From Microbacterium maritypicum (GTDB lineage Bacteria; Actinomycetota; Actinomycetes; Actinomycetales; Microbacteriaceae): a DNA stretch of 64,000 bases. The notes below the pieces were generated by a model. It ran no database searches and was not told where the DNA came from. It worked only from the letters and a program-made list of their open reading frames with translations. The stretch covers positions 1,240,001 to 1,304,000 of the forward strand of contig NZ_CP168030.1 in NCBI RefSeq assembly GCF_041529975.1, written 5' to 3'. Shown piece after piece: positions 8,037 through 15,083 of this stretch. Each line of letters starts with the position of its first letter. Position 1 is the first letter of the stretch. Both the position numbers and the translations under genes were made by a program.

Positions 8037-8363
8037 ATGCAATCGATCCTGTATGGCGGCGAAGAGTTCCTGACCGGTGACGACATCGCGGACGCTCTGC
8101 TGGCGTACGGGCGCGCGCTGGGCGATGAGGAGCGCGCGGAGATCATCGAGATACCGGTGCGGGAGCAGGACGGCACCGTCGTGTCGGCGAAGTTCCTGAT
8201 CGGTCCGGCCAGCCAGATCGTGGCGAAGGCGATCAGCGGCAGCGGGCCGGAGCTGGAGGATCCCGAACTGGTCCGTCGTCTGCAGGCGCTCACCCGCGCG
8301 GTCGAGTCCCCCTCGGGGCCGCCCCTCGACGCACCCGAAGGTCCGGAGTACGAGCTCGGCTAG
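8037..8363 (+). CDS. Small hypothetical protein
   Basis: 108 residues, not recognised. The N-terminal half (GGEEFLTGDDIADALLAYGR) is predicted helical; the middle has a short beta-rich segment (EIIEIPVREQDGTVVSAKFLIG), and the C-terminus is Pro/Glu-rich. No signal peptide or membrane segment. It starts 6 bases after TAGAAC, an imperfect -10 box, so it may be leaderless. It sits 21 bases upstream of the next small gene and could be cotranscribed with it. Confidence 0.6.
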   Translation: MQSILYGGEEFLTGDDIADALLAYGRALGDEERAEIIEIPVREQDGTVVSAKFLIGPASQIVAKAISGSGPELEDPELVRRLQALTRAVESPSGPPLDAPEGPEYELG

Positions 8364-8384
8364 ACGGCGCGTACAGTTCTTCTC

Positions 8385-8678
8385 ATGGGAACTCTGGAGT
8401 ACAACAGTTCGCGCCCCGCGATCGAGATCGACGATGCCACTCTGGCGCACCTCAAGATCGTGATCGGCACGAAGCTCCGCCGCAACGAGAGCTTCATGAT
8501 GACCTGGCTGCCGAAGCCTGAAGTGCAGTCGGGGCGGTTGAGCATCTGGGTGCACCCGAGCATCCCGTTGGTCTTCGAGTTCGACAAGCCGACGCTGCCG
8601 AAGGTCGAGGCCAATCGGGTCACGCACATGATGGAGCAGTTGAACTCGCGCGGGGAGCTCGTCCTCGATCAGCTCTGA
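8385..8678 (+). CDS. DUF7882-like small Microbacteriaceae protein
   Basis: 97 residues starting MGTLEYNSSRPAIEIDDATL, with LKIVIGTKLRRNESFMMTW and IWVHPSIPLVFEF. This pattern (MGTL, an acidic patch, HLKxVIxxKLRRxESF, and a WLHPSIPL-type strand) recurs in many copies in Microbacteriaceae genomes and is, to my recollection, the DUF7882 family. Its function is not known to me. The ATG follows TACAGT by 7 bases, a leaderless promoter arrangement. Confidence 0.7.
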   Translation: MGTLEYNSSRPAIEIDDATLAHLKIVIGTKLRRNESFMMTWLPKPEVQSGRLSIWVHPSIPLVFEFDKPTLPKVEANRVTHMMEQLNSRGELVLDQL

Positions 8679-8690
8679 ACCGTCACGCGG

Positions 8691-9323
8691 TCAGCCCTCG
8701 GCGTTCCAACGGAGGCGCGGGGGTGAGGCGTCGAGGTCGGCGAGCAGCGCGGTCGGGTCGGCGACGGGGAACATCGTGATGAGTCGGCGACCCTGTGCGG
8801 GGGAGTCGAGCGCGTAGGCGAGCGCCGAGGGGTGCGGCTGCCGATCGGCGACCGCGACGACGGCATCCACGTCGCCGAGTCGTTGCCGCCGCACCGGCAC
8901 GCCTGCTATCAGGGTCTCGGCGACCTCGGTCACGCGGTCGAGGAGTGTGCGCTCGCCGATCCAGGGGACGAAGGCGTCGGGGGCCAGTCCGCACGCGCGG
9001 GCCAGCTCACCGCCGAGCCAGCGATCGCGCTTCAGACCGTACGGAGTGGGCGTGGTCGAAAGCAGATAGCCGTACACATGCAGCAGCCCCGCGTTGCCGA
9101 CCGGCCACGCCGAGTCCAGACCTGCGCGGTCGTGCAGCGCTTCGAAGGTCGACCGCGACAGCACCGGCGCTCCGACGTTCTCGTCCACGACGGTGGATCG
9201 GCCCCAGCGGGCGAAGCGCTCGTCCCGAGCATCGGCATCGATCGCCGGACCGAGCCAGTCGAACATCGACAGCACGTCGGCGGCGTCGTGCGCGGTAGCC
9301 GCGGCATCCAGTCGTTCGATCAC
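8691..9323 (-). CDS. Hypothetical protein, possible outer half of a split intergenic pair
   Basis: 210 residues, cytoplasmic, not recognised. Notable features are GLLHVYGYLLSTTPTPYGLK and an even spread of Trp and Arg. The GTG at 9323 lies 7 bases after TACGCT on the minus strand (9331..9336), a leaderless start. Its upstream region is the left copy of the 62-bp repeat that flanks the phage-derived insertion, so before insertion it faced the HAD phosphatase gene now at 13352. It is sometimes annotated as an amino acid deaminase in related genomes; I see no motif supporting that. Confidence 0.6.
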   Translation of the reverse strand: MIERLDAAATAHDAADVLSMFDWLGPAIDADARDERFARWGRSTVVDENVGAPVLSRSTFEALHDRAGLDSAWPVGNAGLLHVYGYLLSTTPTPYGLKRDRWLGGELARACGLAPDAFVPWIGERTLLDRVTEVAETLIAGVPVRRQRLGDVDAVVAVADRQPHPSALAYALDSPAQGRRLITMFPVADPTALLADLDASPPRLRWNAEG

Positions 9324-9350
9324 GACGATGAGCGTAGCGGGCGCGGATGC

Positions 9351-9412
9351 CCGCACCGGAACGGGAGTTCACGCACTGTTCACACACGATGGTCGTATCG
9401 TCCATAAACGAC
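9351..9412. repeat. Left 62-bp direct repeat flanking the phage-derived insertion
   Basis: This copy matches 13248..13309 at 59 of 62 positions. Both contain GTTCACGCACTGTTCACACA and a dyad beginning ATGGTCGTATCGTCC. Homology resumes at CCAGGAGA...CCGTGCTC (9416..9431), which matches the ribosome binding site and start codon of the HAD gene, after a gap of roughly 28 bases relative to the right copy. Confidence 0.85.
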
Positions 9413-9545
9413 GTTCCAGGAGACCGTGCTCTTAGTCATCGCCATCCTCGTCTCATTTTCGCTCTCACCATAGACGCCCGCGATACAACGGCGTGGCGGT
9501 CGCGCGGCCTATGAGACGACGCATGCGCTCAGCGTAATGGACCAG

Positions 9546-10052
9546 CTAGAAATGGCGCTTCGTCTTGTATTCGAACGGTTCGCCTTCGACTGACCAACCG
9601 ATCGTCGCGACAGCCCCGGCTCCAGCCCTGTTGCCAGAGATCGCGGTAAAGGTCAGGACGTCACCATATTCGACGTGGGCAGGCAGATCCTGCGGGAAGA
9701 AGAGCTTGACGTCACCTCCTTCCACATCCAGAGCGTTCACGATGACTGCCTGTCCCGAAGTGTTGGGGATGCCGTAGCCGGACTTGTCGTCTCCTAGCCT
9801 GAAAGGAACGCCCCACGGCGCCGGGAGAGTGCGGCGCTGAGCGTTGAGCGCGTCCTTCGCAATCTGGTTCGCTTCCACGAGCGCAGTCGCAGATGCCTTC
9901 TGCGCCGCAACAGCTTCATTCTTCGCGTTCTTGGCCGCCTCCGCGTCATGTAGCGCTGCCCGAGCCTGCACGAATGCGACGAGCGCCATGACTCCGGTCA
10001 GGACCAGGATGCCGACGTTGACGAACAGGGCGGGCAGGTCAGTCTCGTTCAT
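9546..10052 (-). CDS. Small membrane-anchored protein in the phage-derived island
   Basis: 168 residues from ATG 10052. One N-terminal membrane helix (ALFVNVGILVLTGVMALVAF) is followed by an Ala/Lys/Glu-rich coiled segment (LHDAEAAKNAKNEAVAAQ) and a beta-rich C-terminal domain (FRLGDDKSGYGIPNTSGQAV, and ending ATIGWSVEGEPFEYKTKRHF). It is translationally coupled to the upstream gene by a 4-base overlap. The pair resembles uncharacterised membrane proteins found in prophages and islands; the function is unknown. Confidence 0.65.
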   Translation of the reverse strand: MNETDLPALFVNVGILVLTGVMALVAFVQARAALHDAEAAKNAKNEAVAAQKASATALVEANQIAKDALNAQRRTLPAPWGVPFRLGDDKSGYGIPNTSGQAVIVNALDVEGGDVKLFFPQDLPAHVEYGDVLTFTAISGNRAGAGAVATIGWSVEGEPFEYKTKRHF

Positions 10053-10714
10053 GAGGCGAGATTGTCCAGGAAGCCCGGCAAACCGAGGATGACGCTGACA
10101 AGCAGAGTCACGACGGCGACGATGAGCGTCGCCCATGCGATCCGGCGGCCTGACTTCTCACGCTCCCCGCTCTTCTCTGCTTCGTCTTTCTGATGCGACA
10201 GCTGGTCCGACTGGAGATCGCGCTGGGCTGTCTGGAGGTCGACGAGGCGTTCGAGGTACTGATTCGCCGCGAGCTGAACGGCGTCCTGCACCTCCGCGGC
10301 CGTCTCCGCAGGCGCTTCGTCAGCCGCAAGGTCGACCGACACCTCGGCGCTGCCCGTCGCGGTCAACTCACCCTTCGCCGTCCGGTAGATCATCGGAATT
10401 CCCGTGGCGGGGTTGATGGCGCTCTTGGGCAATGTGGAAACAAAGTCGGTCAGCGACTCCGTCGCCCACTTCCCCAGACCGAAATCGACGGGCTTGGCAA
10501 ATCCCGAATCGAAGTGCGTCGTCAGATTCCAGCCCGGGTGAATCTCGAATAGCGGTCGCATCGGCGCGATTACCTCCCGCGCGACCTCCTTCGCCTTCTC
10601 ATGAAGGGGGTTCTCGGGGTCGGTCTCGATTTCAGCCAGTTCGCGAAACGACATCTTCCACAACCGCTGATAGTCCGGGTCACTCGACTCCCGCGTCGAC
10701 GGCTCATCTTCCAT
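10049..10714 (-). CDS. Tail-anchored membrane protein in the phage-derived island
   Basis: 221 residues. The N-terminal three quarters are hydrophilic with a long helical, probably coiled segment (YLERLVDLQTAQRDLQSDQL). A single C-terminal membrane helix (WATLIVAVVTLLVSVILGLP) would anchor it with the bulk in the cytoplasm. It overlaps the downstream partner by ATGA and is probably expressed with it. No family recognised. Together the pair has one N-terminal and one C-terminal anchor, suggesting a membrane complex; that is inference. Confidence 0.6.
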   Translation of the reverse strand: MEDEPSTRESSDPDYQRLWKMSFRELAEIETDPENPLHEKAKEVAREVIAPMRPLFEIHPGWNLTTHFDSGFAKPVDFGLGKWATESLTDFVSTLPKSAINPATGIPMIYRTAKGELTATGSAEVSVDLAADEAPAETAAEVQDAVQLAANQYLERLVDLQTAQRDLQSDQLSHQKDEAEKSGEREKSGRRIAWATLIVAVVTLLVSVILGLPGFLDNLAS

Positions 10715-10797
10715 GCGGCCGATCGTATCGGCCCGCTGTACTTCCCGGCGCGATGCCGGGTCGGCCCCGTGACGGGGCTCTCACAGGAAGGGCGACC

Positions 10798-11184
10798 ATG
10801 CCCAGAGATCAGATCACCCACAATCGCATCGTGCCCCCGCCTTCCGACGTGCCGTTCGACACGAGCGCCCCTGACGGCGAGACGGTCGCTCCGGCGATTG
10901 TGCAACAGGAAGTTGCATGCCGGAACCTGCATGGCGGATGGAACCGCGAGGTCAGATGGATTCAGGTCGCGATCGACCTGACCGTGGCCGAGATCCGCAG
11001 CCTCCTGGAGCACGCCGAGCGCGAAGCTGCAGCGGCGGCGCGCACGAACGAGCACATCGGCGAGTACTTCACCGAGCAGCACCAGGTGAAGGTCTGGTCC
11101 GACGTTCTGGACCGCGGCGAGGCGAACAAGACGATCCTCGCGCTGCGCCGAGCACGCGACGCCGCCTACGGGAAGGACGCGTGA
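10798..11184 (+). CDS. Phage-type hypothetical protein
   Basis: 128 residues starting MPRDQITHNRIVPPPSDVPF, with NREVRWIQVAIDLTVAEIRS and a helical C-terminus (LRRARDAAYGKDA). The ATG is preceded by a good Shine-Dalgarno (GGAAGGG). Proteins of this sort are common in actinobacteriophage small-gene regions, but I cannot assign a function. The stop overlaps the next start (TGATG). Confidence 0.55.
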   Translation: MPRDQITHNRIVPPPSDVPFDTSAPDGETVAPAIVQQEVACRNLHGGWNREVRWIQVAIDLTVAEIRSLLEHAEREAAAAARTNEHIGEYFTEQHQVKVWSDVLDRGEANKTILALRRARDAAYGKDA

Positions 11185-11345
11185 TGGGCCGCCGCGACGC
11201 GATCTCCGCTGTCTTCGCCTGGGTCTTCATCGTCAGATTCGTGATCTCGCTCTGCGCTGTCACCTTCGGCATCCGTCTCGCGATCACCGGCGGCGACGTC
11301 GGATCCGTGTTCGCCACCGACTCGGCGCTCTGCGCATTGTGGTGA
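11184..11345 (+). CDS. 53-residue membrane protein
   Basis: MGRRDAISAVFAWVFIVRFV followed by a second hydrophobic stretch gives one long or two short membrane segments. It is coupled by TGATG to the gene before it. Size and context fit a phage accessory membrane protein, but there is no specific motif. Confidence 0.5.
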   Translation: MGRRDAISAVFAWVFIVRFVISLCAVTFGIRLAITGGDVGSVFATDSALCALW

Positions 11346-11417
11346 AAAGGGTCAGCATGTGCGCATCTGGCCGACGTCGTCGAGACGGCGCGGCGTTTGG
11401 CTCAGGAGACCGGTACC

Positions 11418-11582
11418 TTAGCGTGGGCGCTTCACCCGCGTCTGCGCGATCGCGATGCTGACGGCCGACCCACCGATCAACGCGAAGGCGATGCAAATCC
11501 ACGCCAACAACGCAGGCAGGTCACCCTGCATCCAAGCGACCGCTTCGGGCAACATCGCGACGATTGTTGATATCAGGTCCAT
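11418..11582 (-). CDS. 54-residue membrane protein
   Basis: A small gene in a frame easily overlooked: MDLISTIVAMLPEAVAWMQG, then a membrane helix (LLAWICIAFALIGGSAVSIA) and a basic tail (RVKRPR). A short protein with one membrane helix and a positively charged C-terminus could be a holin-like or accessory phage protein, but this is only a shape match. It is convergent with 11345 and follows a 14-bp inverted repeat at 11602..11644. Confidence 0.5.
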   Translation of the reverse strand: MDLISTIVAMLPEAVAWMQGDLPALLAWICIAFALIGGSAVSIAIAQTRVKRPR

Positions 11583-11601
11583 CTTGGTCACCTGCCTCTA
11601 G

Positions 11602-11644
11602 TAGGGCGCAGTTGCTTCGCCTGGAGGTCGGCAACTGCGCCCTA
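11602..11644. promoter_or_regulatory. 14-bp inverted repeat
   Basis: TAGGGCGCAGTTGC (11602..11615) and GCAACTGCGCCCTA (11631..11644) are perfectly complementary with a 15-base loop. It begins 13 bases past the stop of 11658..12086 on the minus strand and 19 bases upstream of the 54-codon gene. It may be a terminator without a T tract, or an operator. Confidence 0.6.
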
Positions 11645-11657
11645 GAATACACCTTCC

Positions 11658-12086
11658 CTATTTCTCCGGGAGGCGGTTCACGGTGTGCATCCCGATTAGG
11701 GTCTTACCGTCCACCTCATAAACGGGCACCTCGTACGGTTCATCGGTACTCAGTGCCTTCGCTTCGTTTTGGGATCTGGCGACTGCTGCCGGGAAAAGCT
11801 CCGCGTAGTACGCGTAACCGTCAACGCCTTCTTCTGTGGTCACGAGAACGAGCTGGGGCCGCACTGATGAATCGGACAATAGCCCCTGATCGACGAGACC
11901 GTAACTCTGGCCTGATTCATTTACAGGGAACTTCTCGACTGCACGCACGCTCTCGGCTCCGCCTTGCGGCTGGGCGACAGGGGCTGGGGAGGTCGCCACT
12001 GCGATGGTGAACCCCGCAAGGCTCCCACCAACGATGGCGCCGGACGAGACCGCGAGAACGATAGCAACTTTGGCGAGTTTCTTCAT
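11658..12086 (-). CDS. Exported or membrane-anchored protein of unknown function
   Basis: 142 residues. The N-terminus MKKLAKVAIVLAVSSGAIVG continues hydrophobic to about residue 32: a signal peptide or signal anchor. The outside part is about 110 residues, mixed alpha/beta (QLVLVTTEEGVDGYAYYAEL), without Cys. It lies 12 bases downstream of a gene for a secreted four-cysteine protein and is very likely cotranscribed with it. In such pairs one partner is often an immunity or processing factor, but nothing in the sequence proves that. Confidence 0.65.
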   Translation of the reverse strand: MKKLAKVAIVLAVSSGAIVGGSLAGFTIAVATSPAPVAQPQGGAESVRAVEKFPVNESGQSYGLVDQGLLSDSSVRPQLVLVTTEEGVDGYAYYAELFPAAVARSQNEAKALSTDEPYEVPVYEVDGKTLIGMHTVNRLPEK

Positions 12087-12098
12087 GTTGTCGATCCC

Positions 12099-12548
12099 TT
12101 AAAAGGCCTGGTAAGGGGCCATAATTGACTTGCTCTTGTAACCCGTGCTGACGTATCCGTAGCTGGTCCCTCCGCCCGCGAAACTACCTGTGCCGCAAGC
12201 TGAGCTGCTGTAGGTCGCTGAGCGGAGATGGTAGATACCGTGCACGTAGGTGGCGGACGCCGAGGAGCATGTAGCTCCGTTCGACTTCTTCAGGTAGGCC
12301 GAACCTCCAATGTCGTGAGCAATGTTGTTCGCGCAAACGCTGCCGCGCGACCAAGTTTGCATCCTTCCGCCGACTCCACTGATGGTGGACGCCTGCGCGT
12401 CATAGCACAGGGTGCCGTCGTTGTGGTATCGAGTCACGCTGCTAGATGCATCCGCGTACGCAACGCCAGCGCTCACTCCAAAGAGTCCGCCAAAAGCGAT
12501 AGACGCCACTGCCAAGGCGGTCAATCGTGACCGCAATCTCTTCTTCAA
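12099..12548 (-). CDS. Small secreted protein with four cysteines
   Basis: 149 residues. A classical signal peptide ends near AYADA (residue about 33). The mature part, about 117 residues, is rich in Ser, Tyr, Gly and Ala and has four Cys (TLCYD, SVCAN, ATCSS, SACGT), consistent with two disulfides. It carries no cell-wall anchor and no catalytic motif. A secreted toxin, bacteriocin-like peptide or adhesin are all possible. It heads a minus-strand pair with 11658..12086 and sits in the phage-derived island, so it is likely a cargo (moron) gene. Confidence 0.65.
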   Translation of the reverse strand: MKKRLRSRLTALAVASIAFGGLFGVSAGVAYADASSSVTRYHNDGTLCYDAQASTISGVGGRMQTWSRGSVCANNIAHDIGGSAYLKKSNGATCSSASATYVHGIYHLRSATYSSSACGTGSFAGGGTSYGYVSTGYKSKSIMAPYQAF

Positions 12549-12884
12549 ACCGATCTCCTTTGATCAATTTCCCGCACACAGCGAGGAATCTCCGCAAGCT
12601 ATCGGCCCAGATCTCGCAGTGTCTGTCCCCTCTATGGGGGACAGCGGATCTGAGCCACTCGTCTAAGACGAAACGATCGCACCGCACGTCCCAGGTCTCT
12701 CAACCCTGCTGGCTGGTAGCCCCGTCCCGAAGCGGCGGAGTCGACCCGCGTGCCCTTCACTTCCCACGGCTGGAGGGGCGTCAACGCGTCTGAGGATCCG
12801 CGAAGGATCCCATGAAGTCACTCCACCACGGCGAGGACACCCTGCGCCCCTCCACGCCCTCACCATCGCCCGGAAGGAGCCACC
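12549..12884. other. Intergenic region with a short hairpin
   Basis: 336 bases between the secreted-protein gene and the portal fragment. CTGTCCCC (12623..12630) and GGGGACAG (12637..12644) form an 8-bp hairpin. Open frames exist on both strands but none has a convincing start or protein-like composition. It probably holds the promoter of the minus-strand pair and remains of the phage sequence upstream of the portal gene. Confidence 0.5.
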
Positions 12885-13180
12885 ATGCCGCTGCCCGAAG
12901 GGAACGCCGTCTGGCCGCCGAAGGAATTCGTCCCGTACCTGGACCTCCTCGAAGTGTTCGACGGTTGGTACAGCGGCGACATCGAGACTCTGGCGAGCAT
13001 CTACCAGTCGCGGCCGATCACGCACCGCGCGCAGTACAACGGCGGCCTCGTCGGCGCTGGTGCTCGCGTGTGGCTCGGGAAGCCCCCAACGCCCGCCGAG
13101 GGCCGGAACCGCCTGCACATCCCGCTCGCGGCCTCGCGGCCGACCTCGCCACGCTCTCCACGGACTATCTGTTCTCTTAG
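12885..13180 (+). pseudogene. Phage portal protein, N-terminal fragment, frameshifted
   Basis: MPLPEGNAVWPPKEFVPYLD, then YSGDIETLASIYQ and LHIPLA match the N-terminus of actinobacteriophage portal proteins, the dodecameric ring at the capsid vertex. An 8-base tandem duplication (CTCGCGGC twice, near 13123..13138) shifts the frame; removing one copy restores LHIPLAADLATLSTDYLFS. Sequence resembling the portal then stops at 13180, after about 95 of the usual roughly 450 or more residues. A strong Shine-Dalgarno (GGAAGGAG) remains. The gene is therefore both truncated and frameshifted. Confidence 0.65.
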
Positions 13181-13247
13181 GCCCCGCGGGTGGTGTTCCC
13201 GGGCGAGTGGTCAGAGAACGGCGACAGCGAACGCGACAAGGTTCGGA

Positions 13248-13309
13248 CCGCACCGGAATCGGAGTTCACGCACTGTTCACACAGGATGGTCGTATCGTCC
13301 ATAAACGAC
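13248..13309. repeat. Right 62-bp direct repeat, native promoter region of the HAD-phn operon
   Basis: 59 of 62 bases match 9351..9412. This copy is joined directly to the second operator and the ribosome binding site of the HAD gene, so it is likely the original and the left copy the duplicate (or the two are recombinant ends). Confidence 0.85.
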
Positions 13310-13331
13310 TGTAAGTATGGACGCATCGTCC
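13286..13331 (+). promoter_or_regulatory. Two tandem dyad operators upstream of the HAD-phn operon
   Basis: ATGGTCGTATCGTCC (13286..13300, extended by AT) and ATGGACGCATCGTCC (13317..13331) share 13 of 15 bases and are 31 bp apart, about three helical turns. Each is an imperfect inverted repeat of the form GGnCGnnnCGnCC. The duplicate at 9389 retains only the first. The RpiR-type regulator at the end of the operon is a candidate ligand. Confidence 0.6.
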
Positions 13332-13351
13332 CGATCCTGACCAGGAGAACC

Positions 13352-14062
13352 GTGCTCCCCACTATCGTCCTCGACTTCGACGGCACCATCGCGCTCGGCG
13401 CGGGGCCGCTCGAGGCCTTCGCCCGCGCCGTCGCCATCTCCGCCGACGACCCGACGTTCGCCGACCGCGCGATGTCCGACCTCGCCGCATTCGAACGCGG
13501 CGAGACCGACGCCCGCGACGGCTACGACGTGATCAGCACGCTCGCCGCCGGGCAGGGCGTGACCGCCGATGCGCTCGAGGCCGCCTACCAGTCGTCGCGG
13601 GCGCTGTTGGGCTCCGAGCACGCGGCGATCGCGCCACCGGCAGGGCTCGCCGACTTCCTGACCCGTGTCCACCCGCGGGTCCGGCTGGTGCTCGCGACCA
13701 ATGCGCCCGGTGCCGGCATCCGTCCCGTCCTGGACGGGTGGGGCATCACTCACCTGTTCGACGACCTGCACTTCACGGTCGGCAAGCCCTCGGGGCTCAT
13801 CCCCATCATCCAGGCGGCGATCGCCGAGGGGCCGGTGCTCTCGGTCGGCGACATCTTCGAGTTCGACCTCGCACCGGCCGCCGCGCAGGGCGCAGCCACG
13901 GCGCTCGTCGGCGCCACCGCCGAACGCTCCCCGGCCGCCGTCACGATGCGCGGCCGGACCATCGCCGACCTGTACGGCGACATCGAAGCCTGGGCCGCGA
14001 CTGCGGCTTCCAGTACCCCCCGCAGCACCACCCTCACCGAAAGGCACGATCCGAATGCGTAA
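13352..14062 (+). CDS. HAD-superfamily phosphatase
   Basis: 236 residues from a GTG preceded by CCAGGAGAACC. HAD motifs in order: DFDGT (residues 7-11, nucleophile Asp), LATNA (motif II Thr), VGKPSG (Lys), and VGDIFEFD (motif III acidic residues). A helical cap lies between motifs I and II. It should hydrolyse a phosphate monoester or a related bond. It is the first gene of an operon with a phosphonate-type ABC transporter and overlaps phnD by 8 bases, so its substrate is probably what the transporter imports or a derivative. A phosphonatase role is possible, but no specific lysine signature was seen. Confidence 0.8.
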   Translation: MLPTIVLDFDGTIALGAGPLEAFARAVAISADDPTFADRAMSDLAAFERGETDARDGYDVISTLAAGQGVTADALEAAYQSSRALLGSEHAAIAPPAGLADFLTRVHPRVRLVLATNAPGAGIRPVLDGWGITHLFDDLHFTVGKPSGLIPIIQAAIAEGPVLSVGDIFEFDLAPAAAQGAATALVGATAERSPAAVTMRGRTIADLYGDIEAWAATAASSTPRSTTLTERHDPNA

Positions 14063-15065
14063 GTCCTTGCTCACCACGGGCATCGCCGCCGTCGCCGTCC
14101 TGGCGCTCGCCGGCTGCAGCAGCAGCGCACCCGACGAGACGGCAGACGAGACGACCGAATGGCCGTCCTCCATCACCCTTTCGCTGGTCCCGTCGGTCGA
14201 GGGCGAAGACCTCGCCCAGGCCCTCGACCCGCTCACCACGTACCTGTCCGAGAACCTCGACATCGAGGTGAAGGGGGTCGTCGCCTCCGACTACGCCGCC
14301 ACGGTCGAGGCCCTCGGCACCGACCAGGCGCAGGTCATCATCACCGACGCCGGATCGCTGTACAACGCGACCGAGCGCTACGACGCCGAGCTCATCCTCC
14401 GCGACGTGCGCTTCGGCGCCACCTCGTACGCCTCGGTGGCGTACACGAACAACCCCGACAAGTACTGCGAGGACGAGCCGGTCATGTCGACCTACGCGGC
14501 CAGCGGCATCGAGCTCTCCTACTGCAACGGCATCGAAGAGGCCGCCGCCGACGCGACCGGCTCCGGTCCCGCCGGCATCGAGGCGCTCGGTGAGATCTCC
14601 GACGGCACGAAGGTCGCCCTGCAGGCCGCCACGTCGCCGGCCGGTTACCAGTACCCCGTCGTCGCGATGCGCGAACAGGGTGTCGACACGGATGCCGGCA
14701 TCACGCAGGTGCCCGTCGAAGGCAACAACAACGCGGTCCTCGCCGTGTACAACGGCGACGCCGAGGTCTCGTTCGCATACTGGGACGCCCGCACGACCGT
14801 GACCGAAGAGGCCCCGGACATCGCCGAGAAGGTCGTAGCCTTCGCCTACACGGAGATGATCCCCAACGGCGGCGTCGCGGTCACCTCGACGCTTCCGGAC
14901 GACCTCGTCGCGGAGCTCACCGAGCTGCTGGACGGCTACGCCGACTCGTCCGAAGAGGCCGCATCCGTGATGTTCGACCTCGTCGGGCTCTCGGACTGGA
15001 CCAGCGAGACCGCCCCGGACGAGATCACCCGCTACGGCGAGATCCTCGCCGAGTTCTCGAACTGA
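14055..15065 (+). CDS. phnD: Phosphonate/phosphate-type ABC transporter substrate-binding lipoprotein
   Basis: 336 residues. A lipoprotein signal (MRKSLLTTGIAAVAVLALAGC) is followed by a PhnD-like periplasmic-binding fold: LVPSVEGEDLAQALDPLTTY, QAQVIITDAGSLYNA and PVEGNNNAVLAVYNGDAEVS are typical of the phosphate/phosphite/phosphonate-binding family. In this Gram-positive it would be tethered to the outer face of the membrane and deliver substrate to the two PhnE permeases. It overlaps the HAD gene by 8 bases. PhnD relatives bind compounds from phosphite to 2-aminoethylphosphonate, and the ligand cannot be read from the sequence. Confidence 0.85.
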   Translation: MRKSLLTTGIAAVAVLALAGCSSSAPDETADETTEWPSSITLSLVPSVEGEDLAQALDPLTTYLSENLDIEVKGVVASDYAATVEALGTDQAQVIITDAGSLYNATERYDAELILRDVRFGATSYASVAYTNNPDKYCEDEPVMSTYAASGIELSYCNGIEEAAADATGSGPAGIEALGEISDGTKVALQAATSPAGYQYPVVAMREQGVDTDAGITQVPVEGNNNAVLAVYNGDAEVSFAYWDARTTVTEEAPDIAEKVVAFAYTEMIPNGGVAVTSTLPDDLVAELTELLDGYADSSEEAASVMFDLVGLSDWTSETAPDEITRYGEILAEFSN

Positions 15066-15083
15066 CACGCAGAACTGAGAACA

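Larger units (their letters stand above)
9432..13247. mobile_element. Phage-derived insertion (prophage remnant)
   Basis: A 3.8-kb block between 62-bp direct repeats. It contains small two-gene membrane modules, a short phage-like ORF pair, a secreted protein and a broken portal gene, and base composition looks less GC-rich than its surroundings. No integrase, transposase or terminase is visible, so it cannot move by itself; it is either a decayed prophage or a passively duplicated insertion. The repeats are longer than normal transposon target duplications and could be attachment sites. Confidence 0.65.

Noticed and set aside
9432..9545. A tiny frame starting GTG CTC at 9428 with a copy of the HAD ribosome binding site
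   Set aside because: It stops after 15 codons and is best explained as a relic of the duplicated HAD gene start.
12442..12793. Overlapping open frames on both strands between the secreted-protein gene and the portal fragment
   Set aside because: No start with a ribosome binding site and the translations are Ser/Arg-rich without family resemblance.
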